From assembly GCF_000695685.1 (NCBI RefSeq), contig NZ_JFFR01000024.1:1-39410 (forward strand): DNA of 39,410 bases. Direction: 5' to 3'. The DNA is from Vibrio fortis. GTDB lineage: Bacteria > Pseudomonadota > Gammaproteobacteria > Enterobacterales > Vibrionaceae. Made by a program: the position numbers and the translations under genes. Below the pieces are notes generated by a model, which was not told the DNA's origin, searched no databases, and saw only the letters and a list, made by a program, of their open reading frames with translations. Numbering within the stretch: position 1 is the first letter of the stretch; every line of letters starts with the position of its first letter. This document shows, in pieces, positions 1 through 8,241 of the stretch.

Positions 1-699
1 GTGCCTCATAAATCCGTCGAGCAACAAGACATCCAATCTCTTATTCGAATGAGACGTCTGCTCGTCACTGAAAGAACTCGTATCGTTAATCAAGTGCGTG
101 GCCTTATCTCTGAATACGGCATCATTATGCCCAAAGGAGCCGCTGCCTTCAGAAAGGCCATACCCGAAATACTCGAGAACGATGAAAACCAACTGTCTTG
201 TATATTAAGAGAGCTGCTATCCCATCAGTACGAACGATATTTATACATCGACGAACAAGTAAAATGGTTCGACGATAAACTTAACCAAACCGCCAAGCAG
301 TTCGAAAACGCAAAACGACTCATGTCTATCCCTGGTTTTGGACCACTCACTAGCCAAGCCGTTGCAGTATGGCTTGGCTCTGGACAACAGTTCAAAACCG
401 GTAGAGATGCCTCCGCCGCAATGGGCCTTGTGCCGAAGCAAGATACCAGCGGTGATAAAGTCATTCTTCTTGGGATAACCAAAAGAGGCAACACGTATAT
501 CCGCTCCCTACTCGTTCATGGAGCAAGAGCAGCGCTAAGGCGCGCCAAATTTAAATCCGATAATCTCAGTAAGTGGATGCTTGAACTCCAAGAGCGACGA
601 GGACCAAACAGAGCCGCTGTCGCTTTAGCAAACAAACTCATGCGCATAGCGTGGGCCGTTATAACTAAAAACGAAGAGTATCAACCAACACGAAGCTAA
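1..699 (+). CDS. IS110/IS1111-family transposase, C-terminal part (5' truncated by window edge)
   Basis: This is a DEDD/serine recombinase-type transposase that moves its own element with guidance from an element-encoded RNA (family knowledge). The visible 232 residues begin downstream of the catalytic DEDD region. They include the connector, then the conserved C-terminal Transposase_20 region around residues 107-190 (SIPGFGPLTSQAVAVWLG, then AAMGLVPKQDTSG and ITKRGNTYIRSLLVHGARAA). Family members are about 330-345 residues, so roughly 100 are missing. The first codon, GTG, is an internal valine and not a start. The frame is intact through the TAA stop, so this part is not decayed. Confidence 0.9.
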   Translation: MPHKSVEQQDIQSLIRMRRLLVTERTRIVNQVRGLISEYGIIMPKGAAAFRKAIPEILENDENQLSCILRELLSHQYERYLYIDEQVKWFDDKLNQTAKQFENAKRLMSIPGFGPLTSQAVAVWLGSGQQFKTGRDASAAMGLVPKQDTSGDKVILLGITKRGNTYIRSLLVHGARAALRRAKFKSDNLSKWMLELQERRGPNRAAVALANKLMRIAWAVITKNEEYQPTRS

Positions 700-734
700 T
701 GATGATCACCAACCCTTTGCAAAGTACGTAGTAA

Positions 735-900
735 GATGAATAACAGGATAAATCCTACACGTTGAAAACCTTATGCTCACACTGTCTTATAAAGTCGATA
801 AGGTGATTAGGACTTCGTGTTCGACTTCCTCATCTTGGCCAAGGCAATAGCCGTTCAACAGGCCGTATATATGGAAGTTAACCTGCGCTTTTGATCATAT
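735..900 (+). ncRNA. candidate seekRNA/bridge RNA in the IS right end
   Basis: IS1111-group elements carry a guide RNA between the transposase stop and the right end (established knowledge). This stretch has no ORF and folds well by eye. An outer stem TCCTA (753-757)/TAGGA (808-812) encloses a perfect 7-bp inner stem ACCTTAT (768-774)/ATAAGGT (798-804) with a 23-base loop. The loop contains GCTCAC (775-780), the exact complement of GTGAGC at 934-939 in the attC DNA just outside the element. It also contains TTATA (787-791), complementary to TATAA in the attC core flank of the other copy (39330-39334). RNA boundaries and function are inferred; short complementarities can arise by chance. Confidence 0.42.
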
Positions 901-932
901 TACTGGCTTGCAAAACTGGGGGAGACCATATA

Positions 933-1010
933 TGTGAGCGGCGCTTGGCTATACTTGAGCGAAGCGAAACTGCCAAGCGTTGCGAATCACTCTTAAATGC
1001 TTTGTTATGT
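933..1010 (+). other. integron attC site, interrupted by the IS (3' portion)
   Basis: The sequence ends in a core-like box GTTATGT (1004-1010). It carries a 26-base stretch at 971-996 identical to 38701-38726 inside the intact attC near the right end. An inverted repeat, GCGCTTGGC (941-949) against GCCAAGCGT (972-980), matches the folded attC stem. The distal left core box is absent because the IS right end abuts the left arm. Together these identify the inner and right parts of a Vibrio-type attC. Confidence 0.75.
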
Positions 1011-1652
1011 TTGTTGTTCAGCCTTTACTACCCTCTCGCTTTCCAAGTTAGAAAGGTACACTTGAAGACCGATTTGCCCATCAAGAACTTTTGGGGAAGT
1101 AGCTATGGTTTCTTTATAATCATAGGAATCAATTGGGTCTTCATAAGTTTCAGACCAACGCGCAAACTCAATAATTACAACAGCCGAGTTTGGTTCAATA
1201 TTCTCAGAAGAGTGAAGCATATACTTCCCCGAAAAGTACCCAGGGTTGTTGAACTCATTACTTTTTAGCAACTTATAAAATTCATGCCTCCACTGTTCAG
1301 CATTCTCATCACAGATTAACTTATACCTTTCTGTCTTTAAGTTTTTGCGAAGGGCATAAAACCGCATTATATAACGAGCAGCAGTCAACCAATTGAGACG
1401 ACTCGCTTTCGGAGGAGATACATTTTCACCATTGTCTGTAAGTGCCTTATAAGCACTTTCTAGCAAAGATATAGCATACTCGCTAAGCTCTTTGTCTTCT
1501 TGTATCTGAAAATCTAGCTGATTTTTTCTTTTAGAATTTCGAAAACTCATCATCGATATTACCAAGGAAAAAACTGCTATAACCGGAGTCACTACTTTAA
1601 ATAGAATTTCAATATCCACTAATTTATCCCACTTTCGTGAAAAACATAACAT
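1005..1652 (-). CDS. hypothetical membrane-anchored protein, probable integron cassette gene in reverse orientation
   Basis: This is an unrecognised protein of about 215 residues. Near its N-terminus is one hydrophobic stretch (VVTPVIAVFSLVISMMSF), followed by a basic patch and a long, mainly helical soluble region, so it looks like a single-pass protein with a cytoplasmic body. The frame is open for 19 codons upstream (to 1709), but that extension crosses a strong hairpin at 1660-1691, so the ATG at 1652 or a GTG at 1619 is the likelier start. The TAA stop lies inside the core box of the adjacent attC (GTTATGT read in reverse), tying the gene closely to the cassette boundary. Codon use is AT-rich, typical of cassette genes. 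Function unknown. Confidence 0.65.
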   Translation of the reverse strand: MLCFSRKWDKLVDIEILFKVVTPVIAVFSLVISMMSFRNSKRKNQLDFQIQEDKELSEYAISLLESAYKALTDNGENVSPPKASRLNWLTAARYIMRFYALRKNLKTERYKLICDENAEQWRHEFYKLLKSNEFNNPGYFSGKYMLHSSENIEPNSAVVIIEFARWSETYEDPIDSYDYKETIATSPKVLDGQIGLQVYLSNLESERVVKAEQQT

Positions 1653-1659
1653 TCTTAAT

Positions 1660-1691
1660 AACAGGCAGTCTCGTTTTTCTGTCTGCCTGTT
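1660..1691. other. 9-bp-stem hairpin upstream of the reverse cassette gene
   Basis: AACAGGCAG (1660-1668) and CTGCCTGTT (1683-1691) form a perfect 9-bp stem with a 14-base loop. There is no T-run on either side, so it is not an obvious intrinsic terminator. It lies just upstream of the preferred start of the 1005-1652 gene and could be a 5'-UTR structure or an operator. Confidence 0.5.
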
Positions 1692-1709
1692 TATCAAAAA
1701 ATTTATCAT

Positions 1710-2294
1710 AAACCACTAACAATTAAAGCAAATACATCGAGCTATGTATTCTGTCATCATATAGAAACGCGCCTGCGTGTTATCACTTTTTAACAGTGCC
1801 TGTTATCTAAGGCATGATTATCACAAACATCCTAAAAAACAATAGATTATCAAACATTCCATTGACAAAACGAGACTAGGAACTCAACAAAACAAGCCAT
1901 TATCTATACCCAAACCAGATTAAAATCAAATAAACTGTATAGATACACAGAAAAGAAAGTAAAGATGATGAGTTTCATTTTTGCTGTTCATTACTCTCGA
2001 TGTGTCAAAACTACCAGATTTTCCTACAGCTTATCTAATTGGATAACTCATTGAATGAGATGGCACTCTCTTTGATTGTTAAGTCAGTGGTATCTTCTAG
2101 CATTAGAAGAACTATCGAAAACTCTCGGAACGAGACTGATGTACCTTGCTGTTACCAACAAGGAATGGGGCAAAAGTGCGTTAGGAACTTTGATAAGTTT
2201 CGTAATTTGGATAACAATACGTATTACAACCCCACAATCAAAACAAGTAATTATATGCCTATATTCATTGCATATTCGGCTAAAGGTTACAGAC
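1710..2294. other. AT-rich stretch without a recognisable gene
   Basis: Two overlapping frames of 77 and 95 codons are open on the plus strand at 2039-2326. Neither has a recognisable motif or a clear ribosome binding site, and the longer one runs into the end of the convergent methyltransferase gene. A short inverted repeat TGCCT/AGGCA lies near 1797-1815, and GTTATCAC and ATTATCAC flank it. This may be decayed cassette DNA or a gene remnant. No complete attC was found here. Confidence 0.4.
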
Positions 2295-2933
2295 CTACGC
2301 TTTTCTTAAGACAACAAAATAACTAGTGGCTTCCATGTAGAACTCCTCAGCTACAACTATTTGAAAATCTTCTTTTTTCAATAAACTATCCAAATCAGAA
2401 CTTCTGTATTGTCTTATACTGATGGGGATTACTCCGATCTTCGATAGTATTCCAACAAGATGAATCTGCATGCTAACCAACAGAGATTTTCTCCCACCTA
2501 AACAAGGCGTGGTCGAAATCAATAGCCCATCCGGTTTTAATAGCTCGTGTATCCTCTGAACGACATGGCTAGGATTTTCAACGGTATGTAACATGTTGAA
2601 AGCAAAGATCACATCAAACGACTCATCTTCATATTCATTATCAAAGATAGTAGCTTGGGAAAAGTGAACATTTTCGATATTCTGACTGGCGGCTTTATTT
2701 CTTGCCGATTCAATCATTTCTGCCGATATATCAATGGCATGAATTTCCTTGACATAGCTTGCCAACTCGCATGACTTTGTACCTGTTCCACACCCATAAT
2801 CTAATACGACGTTACTAATATCGAGGTATTTTTTTGCATTTTCTCTGGTCATGTTATGTATGTATTCAAAACGAGCCTCAGATTTGTCATAGCCTTTCGA
2901 CGCCTTATCCCAGAAGTTTTCGGTCTTGTTCAT
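2295..2933 (-). CDS. class I SAM-dependent methyltransferase
   Basis: A 212-residue cytoplasmic methyltransferase. Motif I, the SAM-binding loop, is VLDYGCGTGTKS at about residues 43-54. An acidic residue closes the second strand (EIHAIDISAEMI, about 63-74), and motif IV is SFDVIFAFNMLHTV at about 104-117, followed by LLKPDGLLISTTPC. This order matches the Methyltransf_11/25 family (UbiE-like fold), which methylates small molecules or lipids; the substrate cannot be told. The ATG at 2933 has a GGTAGGT ribosome binding site. It is divergent from the LysR gene at 3075, its likely regulator, across a 141-bp gap with a palindrome. Confidence 0.85.
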   Translation of the reverse strand: MNKTENFWDKASKGYDKSEARFEYIHNMTRENAKKYLDISNVVLDYGCGTGTKSCELASYVKEIHAIDISAEMIESARNKAASQNIENVHFSQATIFDNEYEDESFDVIFAFNMLHTVENPSHVVQRIHELLKPDGLLISTTPCLGGRKSLLVSMQIHLVGILSKIGVIPISIRQYRSSDLDSLLKKEDFQIVVAEEFYMEATSYFVVLRKA

Positions 2934-3020
2934 TACCTACCGCCTTTTAGTATTGTGAAAACCATACACTAGCTAATTAAGTTGAATCTCCATGATTTGA
3001 ATTTCATAGATTACCTACAT

Positions 3021-3048
3021 TCTATCGATGCTATTATGGATTGATAGA
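3021..3048. promoter_or_regulatory. imperfect palindrome between methyltransferase and LysR genes
   Basis: TCTATCGAT (3021-3029) pairs with ATTGATAGA (3040-3048), 8 of 9 positions inverted around a 10-base centre. It lies 26 bp before the LysR start in the divergent intergenic region, where LysR proteins usually bind. Assignment as an operator is inference. Confidence 0.4.
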
Positions 3049-3074
3049 GACGAAAATGCATAAATGGTATTCAT

Positions 3075-3968
3075 ATGCGAATAGATTGGAAGACAGTAAA
3101 TTTTGATTGGAATCATGCAAGAGCTTTCCTCGTTACGGCTGAGTTGGGCTCTCTATCAGCTGCAGCTAAAGCTTTAAATAGCTCTCAACCAACGTTGAGT
3201 CGGCAAGTCAATGCATTGGAGAAGCAGCTTAAAGTTGCACTCTTTGAACGTGTAGGCAAGGGGCTAGAGTTAACCCCAAGTGGTGTCGAGCTGGCTGAAT
3301 GTGTCAAAAGCATGGGCAATGCTGCTGCCCATTTATCTCTCACAGCTTCGGGGAAGTCAGAATTACTAGAGGGCTCGGTTTGTATAAGTGCATCAGAGAG
3401 CATGGCAGCTTACGAATTGCCTGCGATCATATCGAAGTTGAGGCGTCTTGAACCCAAAATTACGATTGAATTAGTCGCATCTAACGCGAGCAGTGATTTG
3501 AAATGCAGAGAGGCCGACATTGCTATTAGATCTTACAGGCCTGAGCAGCTAGATCTAATTGCTAAGAAGATCAGAGACGATCATTTCTATCTTTATGCCG
3601 CACATTCCTACCTTAGTTCGATAGCAAACCCTCAGACTTTGTCAGACTTCAATAGAGCTGATTTTATTGGCCCGTCAGATTTTCAGCAAATTATGTCAAT
3701 GTTAAATCAGCGGGGGCTGAGGCTAACACCTGCAAACTTTCCTATTACAACGAGCAATCACACCGTTTATTGGGAATTAGTAAAGCAAGGCGTTGGTGTT
3801 GGGTTTATTCAAGATCACTTAGTTCAACTTACAGATAATGTAAAAAAAGTGCTACCAGAACTTGGCTATTTTTCAACGGAGCTTTGGCTTGTTACCCATC
3901 GAGAGCTTCGAACAAATAGAAGGATACAATATGTCTTTGAATTCTTGAGCAAGGAATTATCAAACTAA
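3075..3968 (+). CDS. LysR-family transcriptional regulator
   Basis: A 297-residue DNA-binding regulator. The N-terminal winged helix-turn-helix covers about residues 10-70 (ARAFLVTAELGSLSAAAKAL, then QPTLSRQVNALEKQL). A LysR substrate-binding domain from about 95 to 290 has the usual two-lobed pattern, ending in GVGVGFIQDHLVQL and TELWLVTHRELRTNRRIQYV. Length is normal for the family. Its position divergent from the methyltransferase at 2933 suggests it controls that gene and itself. Inducer unknown. Confidence 0.93.
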   Translation: MRIDWKTVNFDWNHARAFLVTAELGSLSAAAKALNSSQPTLSRQVNALEKQLKVALFERVGKGLELTPSGVELAECVKSMGNAAAHLSLTASGKSELLEGSVCISASESMAAYELPAIISKLRRLEPKITIELVASNASSDLKCREADIAIRSYRPEQLDLIAKKIRDDHFYLYAAHSYLSSIANPQTLSDFNRADFIGPSDFQQIMSMLNQRGLRLTPANFPITTSNHTVYWELVKQGVGVGFIQDHLVQLTDNVKKVLPELGYFSTELWLVTHRELRTNRRIQYVFEFLSKELSN

Positions 3969-4301
3969 AGTTAGTTTAGGGTAGTGAGATAAGTTTACTA
4001 TTTCCAAAGCTCGGATTATGGAAAGCACCTGTATAATATTCTAACTGGATTCAATTAGCTTCATTGATAGAAAAACTGGTGGACAACGTTTGAATAAATT
4101 TCTTACTAACTCTTTTTGGGGCAGATCTGAGTTAGCTGGCATTTTTTGAGAAAAGTGCCACGAGTAAAACTTCAGGTCAGTGAAGCCTCTGGACAAAAAC
4201 AAGTTAGAAAAACCTTGCGAGCCTAGGCAAACGGAAACACAAAAAATGACAAACTATATCTGAACCAATAGATGTAATACCAGCACCAAAACAAGCCGCA
4301 T
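3969..4301. other. intergenic region with a hairpin (4137-4160)
   Basis: No ORF or RNA gene is evident in this gap between the convergent ends of the LysR and histidine kinase genes. A hairpin TGGCATTTTT (4137-4146)/AAAAGTGCCA (4151-4160) with one T-G pair and a four-base loop could end transcripts from either side. Nothing else is recognised. Confidence 0.4.
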
Positions 4302-6782
4302 TTAACTTGCCCTATCGACCGTTTTAATATGATCGAGATGACGAGAAAGCGCCCCTATAAGATCTTTTTTTATCAAAGGCTTAGTAAGGACTTCGTTTGC
4401 TCCAGCCTCTAAAAAAGCTTGAGTCGATGTTTGCATGATGTCTGCAGTCCACCCGATGATAACAAGGTCGCTATGGCCAGCCTCTCGTATTTTCTGAACC
4501 GTCTCAACACCGTTCATTTTCGGCATGTGGTTATCAATTATCACAAGGTTGAAACTGCCCGATTCCAGCTGCTCTAATGCTTCATACCCATCCTCACAAG
4601 TAGCACATTCAACGTTCAATTTGTCCAAAAAGCCTTTGGCGATAATGCGATTCATTTTGTTATCGTCGGTCACCAAAACCTTAAACGAAGTTAAGTCTAC
4701 TGCCTGCGTTTCCGCACCCTTCTCGTCTTTATGAACTATCGCTGGAAGGTTGATAACAAAACTGAATCGGCTTCCTTTTGAAACCTCGCTTTCGACATTG
4801 AGTTGCCCATTCATCAAAGTCACAAGTTTGTGGCAAATCGCTAACCCTAACCCTGTTCCACCGTAGTTACGTGTTGTTGATAAATCCGCTTGCTCAAACT
4901 CATTAAAGATTGAACTCAATCTATCATTGGGGATCCCAATACCCGTATCTTCAACGGCAAACTCCATTTTTGTTGGATCTATTCGTTTAACGCTTACATT
5001 AATTGAACCGCTTTCAGTAAACTTCAGTGCGTTTCCAACTAGATTAAGTAACACTTGTCGAATACGAACAGAATCGCCATTGTATGCGAGGGAAGGATCA
5101 CAATCATCGATAAGGTTAAACTCAATACCTTTCTCAGAGCACAGAGTTTGGTAAGTGTTCAATACAGGATTGGTAATTTCAGACATCTTAAATGGATGTG
5201 GGGCAATCTCAAGGCTATCGTTTTCGATCTTCGCTAAGTCTAGAATATCGTTCAGAATTGCTATTAAATGCTCGCCAGAACCTAGCGCCAATTTCAGGAC
5301 GTCTCTTTGCTCTTCTTTTTCTAAGTCGTCCACAAGCATCTGTAAGATCCCTAAAAGGCCATTCATTGGGGTTCTGATCTCATGGCTCATCGTCGCCAAA
5401 AACAATGATTTAGCTTCATTGGCTTGATGCGCTTTGTTCGCCTGTTCTTCTAGTTCTAGCCCAAGCTTCTTGATATCGGTAACATCACGTTCGATCGCGA
5501 TAAAGTGTTCGATGTCACCCTCTTCGTTACGCAAAGGCACAATGTCGATATCCACCCAATAAGGTGACTTATCAACCGTATAGTTCAATATTTCAGCTTT
5601 AACTTGATTACCCTTTTTGAGCGCAGATCCAATGCGACTTACCGTTTCAGAACAAGTGTTTTCACCTTGTAGAAATGCCCCGGGTTTCAAGCCATTTACT
5701 GAGTCTAATCGGTAACCTGTCATGGCCTCAAAAGCGCTATTTACCCACTCAATACGCCCTTCTTTGTCAGTGATAATAACGGCGTCCCGAGCAGCTTTCA
5801 CAACTGTCGCCAGTAGATGACTATCACGCTCTTTTTCTGCTAGTAGTTTGTTTGACTCTTCAAGCAACTTCTTCGATCCGTCGAGCTCTTTATGGGGGTT
5901 AACGAACAACCTCTGTCCCATCAAGGCAACCAAAACAGAACTAATAGTTAAAATGATAAAAAGCCCATTCAATAGCTCTTTCTGAAGAGTTGATAACTGC
6001 TCATTAAGAAACGAACGACTGATCCCTTGGGTTAACACCAAGTCGCCTCTAGTTAAAGCCGTTTGGGTTAGTAGCCAGTCCTTTTCACTGTATTGATTTT
6101 TCTCTGTGTCATGAGGTTGGTGTTCATTGTCGATCTGGTTATCCGTTTTGTTAAGTGAGGCGACTGGCGGCTCAGTTTGGCTCAACTCATACCAACGTTC
6201 TCTATTGGTAACGAATGAACCAAAGAAATCATCGTAGTCGACGGCTGTTTCTCCATATATCACACCAGTAAAGCTCCCAGCCTGATATAAGGGCATGAAC
6301 AACTTTATACAAATATGGTTAGTATCATCATGCAAAAGATACAATATGCGTTCATTCACTTCTTTATTTGCAATTGCTTTGAAGATGGCTTGTTCTTGTG
6401 TAGAGGCTGGGTGACGAAATGTATCTTCAAACAACAATTGCCCCGTACGATCCCGCACCGCGAATTGCATAGATTGGTTTTGCCCTTTGAAGCGTTCTAG
6501 ATGGTAAGAGAGGCGCTCAATGTTCGATTCTGATGCGGCATCAATAACGCCTTGGTACTGAGAGGCTAACACAATGCGATCTTCCGCGACTTCTAAATAC
6601 TTCTCCATAAAAATCTTTGCGGATTCAAGCTCGAAACTACTGTTGCCACTTTGTAGCTGTTTGACGGTAGATTGGCTATGAGTTGTCAGCACGTAAAGTG
6701 ATATAACACCGTACGTCACAGATGTAAGCAATATGAATAGAACCAACAATACCTTAGGGCTGAACGAGGAGAGCTTAGCCAT
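4302..6782 (-). CDS. hybrid sensor histidine kinase/response regulator with periplasmic sensor and PAS domain
   Basis: An 826-residue inner-membrane kinase. Two transmembrane segments (about 10-32 and 270-292) bracket a periplasmic sensor domain of about 235 residues. Next come a PAS domain (about 320-440, ending in IERDVTDIKKL), HisKA with the phospho-accepting His467 (FLATMSHEIRTPMNG), and the HATPase domain with N box NALKFTESGS (about 584-593), DTGIGIP (612-618) and GTGLGLAI (642-649). The C-terminal receiver domain (about 700-820) has acidic pair DD at 706-707, phospho-acceptor Asp750 (VIIDNHMP) and Lys801. All catalytic residues are present. There is no Hpt domain or partner regulator gene nearby, so it probably feeds a distant phosphorelay. 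The ligand is unknown. Confidence 0.94.
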   Translation of the reverse strand: MAKLSSFSPKVLLVLFILLTSVTYGVISLYVLTTHSQSTVKQLQSGNSSFELESAKIFMEKYLEVAEDRIVLASQYQGVIDAASESNIERLSYHLERFKGQNQSMQFAVRDRTGQLLFEDTFRHPASTQEQAIFKAIANKEVNERILYLLHDDTNHICIKLFMPLYQAGSFTGVIYGETAVDYDDFFGSFVTNRERWYELSQTEPPVASLNKTDNQIDNEHQPHDTEKNQYSEKDWLLTQTALTRGDLVLTQGISRSFLNEQLSTLQKELLNGLFIILTISSVLVALMGQRLFVNPHKELDGSKKLLEESNKLLAEKERDSHLLATVVKAARDAVIITDKEGRIEWVNSAFEAMTGYRLDSVNGLKPGAFLQGENTCSETVSRIGSALKKGNQVKAEILNYTVDKSPYWVDIDIVPLRNEEGDIEHFIAIERDVTDIKKLGLELEEQANKAHQANEAKSLFLATMSHEIRTPMNGLLGILQMLVDDLEKEEQRDVLKLALGSGEHLIAILNDILDLAKIENDSLEIAPHPFKMSEITNPVLNTYQTLCSEKGIEFNLIDDCDPSLAYNGDSVRIRQVLLNLVGNALKFTESGSINVSVKRIDPTKMEFAVEDTGIGIPNDRLSSIFNEFEQADLSTTRNYGGTGLGLAICHKLVTLMNGQLNVESEVSKGSRFSFVINLPAIVHKDEKGAETQAVDLTSFKVLVTDDNKMNRIIAKGFLDKLNVECATCEDGYEALEQLESGSFNLVIIDNHMPKMNGVETVQKIREAGHSDLVIIGWTADIMQTSTQAFLEAGANEVLTKPLIKKDLIGALSRHLDHIKTVDRAS

Positions 6783-7083
6783 TCTTGATTTTCTTCCGTG
6801 TGATTATTCAAAGTCATATGAAAACTATAGAATAAATATCACTTTAGGGGATCAATTCTTATCTCCATCAGCCATTCAGAGCAAAGTAGCTATCTATAAT
6901 TCTCTTCACCCTATATTGTGAAGTGTATAAATATAGGAAGAAGCTTTCGCTGGTTATAGAGATTCCAGATACCTCGTGCCTAAGTTCTGGAATGACGGTA
7001 AAAATAAGTCAAAAGAGAACGACAACCACCCCGTAATTCTCTGCTGTGAGAAGCGAAATTAGCAGTAAGCTCGCTATTACAAC
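6783..7083. repeat. intergenic gap with Vibrio-type intergenic hairpin repeat (6962-6993)
   Basis: No gene is seen between the kinase and the DHH phosphoesterase. ATTCCAGA (6962-6969) and TCTGGAAT (6986-6993) form a perfect 8-bp stem, in the context GAGATTCCAGA...TCTGGAATGACGG. Similar palindromes with that flank recur between genes in Vibrio genomes (recalled, not searched). It may also help end the DHH transcript. Confidence 0.45.
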
Positions 7084-8049
7084 CTACTTCGAATAGTAAT
7101 CCGTTAACATTTGAAAAAAACGTTGCTTGTCTGCTTCTGGCAACACATTGATGCCCGCCGCCGCTTTACGACCACCGCCCGTTTCAAAACTTGAACAGAC
7201 CTCATCGGCGCCAGTTCTATTCGACAAGGGTGCACGCAAGCTCACGGTGTAAGATTCGCCATCTTGGTTTTTTGTAAGCACAGCCTGAGCACGATTTGGA
7301 TCTTGGTTAACGATCTCATTACCAAATACACCGCTAATACGTCTTGCCCAAGTTTCACTCGGTAATTCAAAGACGCGCGCTGAATTGCTCTCATAAGCCG
7401 AAGCGAGAATAGACACTTGTTGGTAGTCATTTTGGTAGACTGCACGCAAACGGTAGAACACCGACTCTTCATCATTCAAAAGATCAAACGGATTTGGGTA
7501 TTGATAAAGCGTTTGGTATAGCTCAACAGGCGTGAAGTGGAGATCACTGAGTGACGCTCCATAGCCGTTGTAATTGACTAAGGTGCCCAACTCTTCCAAA
7601 AACGCGATTTGTGATTCATTAAAACCATTGTCTAGCGCGAGCTTAGTCGCAACCGTTTTTAAATTATCACCAAACGCTGCTGCAACTGCCCACGCGACAT
7701 GCTTACCATTTAGCTTTTGGTTAATCAACAAACTGGTACAACACTCAGGTGCAGTATCGACTAAAGTTTCAAGATGAGCAGAAGAAGGCACTTCACCCGT
7801 ACGATGGTGGTCGCAATAGAACACGTCGACCTTTGCATCCAACAGCGAACGTAACGCATCATGATTTTTCTCCATCGACACATCAAGTACCGTAACAGAA
7901 GAAATATCCTGTTGAGCCACAACTCGAGAGAGCAACTTAATATCACGCTTAACACCTGTAATAAGCGCGCTCTCTTTTGGTTCGCTCAGACGCAGTTGTA
8001 GCAACGCAATAATGCCGTCTGCGTCTCCATTGAATACATCGTAATGCAT
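7084..8049 (-). CDS. DHH-family phosphoesterase
   Basis: A 321-residue cytoplasmic protein of the DHH superfamily, metal-dependent phosphodiesterases that include RecJ and NrnA/oligoribonuclease-type enzymes. The N-terminal motif DVFNGDADGIIALLQL (about residues 4-19) supplies metal-binding aspartates. The DHH signature is in VFYCDHHRTGE at about residue 77. The C-terminal DHHA1 motif is GGGRKAAAGINVL at about 293-305, the usual GGGH-type substrate loop with Arg in place of His. The start is fixed by AAGGAA upstream of ATG 8049. The substrate (short oligonucleotide, cyclic dinucleotide product or other phosphodiester) cannot be decided from sequence. Confidence 0.88.
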   Translation of the reverse strand: MHYDVFNGDADGIIALLQLRLSEPKESALITGVKRDIKLLSRVVAQQDISSVTVLDVSMEKNHDALRSLLDAKVDVFYCDHHRTGEVPSSAHLETLVDTAPECCTSLLINQKLNGKHVAWAVAAAFGDNLKTVATKLALDNGFNESQIAFLEELGTLVNYNGYGASLSDLHFTPVELYQTLYQYPNPFDLLNDEESVFYRLRAVYQNDYQQVSILASAYESNSARVFELPSETWARRISGVFGNEIVNQDPNRAQAVLTKNQDGESYTVSLRAPLSNRTGADEVCSSFETGGGRKAAAGINVLPEADKQRFFQMLTDYYSK

Positions 8050-8241
8050 TGGGGTTCCTTTCGTTCTCTAAATCGAATTGGTCAAAACACGAAGTTGTAT
8101 TTTTACAAGCGACTTCATTTCATATCAATATCAAGTTGTTAGGTGATATAACATGATTGAAGGGACAGGATGCCAATGTGAGCCATCTAATGATGAAACA
8201 TATTGATGCCTACACAGTGCATTCACTTCTTACCTAAGTCG

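Larger units (their letters stand above)
1..932 (+). mobile_element. IS110-family (IS1111 group) insertion sequence, right-hand part
   Basis: The window opens inside an insertion sequence, so its left end and the transposase N-terminus are missing. What remains is 232 codons of transposase, about 230 bases without an ORF, and a subterminal repeat at 918-929 (GGGGGAGACCAT). That repeat is an imperfect inverse of ATGGATTCCCCC at 39343-39354 at the other edge of the window. IS1111-group elements have subterminal inverted repeats a few bases in from each end; allowing three bases beyond the repeat puts the right boundary near 932. The DNA that follows is the inner part of an integron attC site, which fits the known IS1111-attC subgroup. 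The exact boundary is inferred. Confidence 0.82.

Noticed and set aside
891..1268. 125-codon plus-strand ORF across the attC remnant
   Set aside because: It runs through the IS end and attC and lies opposite the better-supported reverse cassette gene.
1779..1825. GTTATCAC/ATTATCAC repeat with TGCCT/AGGCA stem, resembling a small attC
   Set aside because: The arms do not pair beyond five bases, and core boxes are not inverted with respect to each other.
2039..2326. 95-codon plus-strand ORF with a second overlapping frame
   Set aside because: No ribosome binding site, no recognisable motif, and it overlaps the end of the methyltransferase gene.
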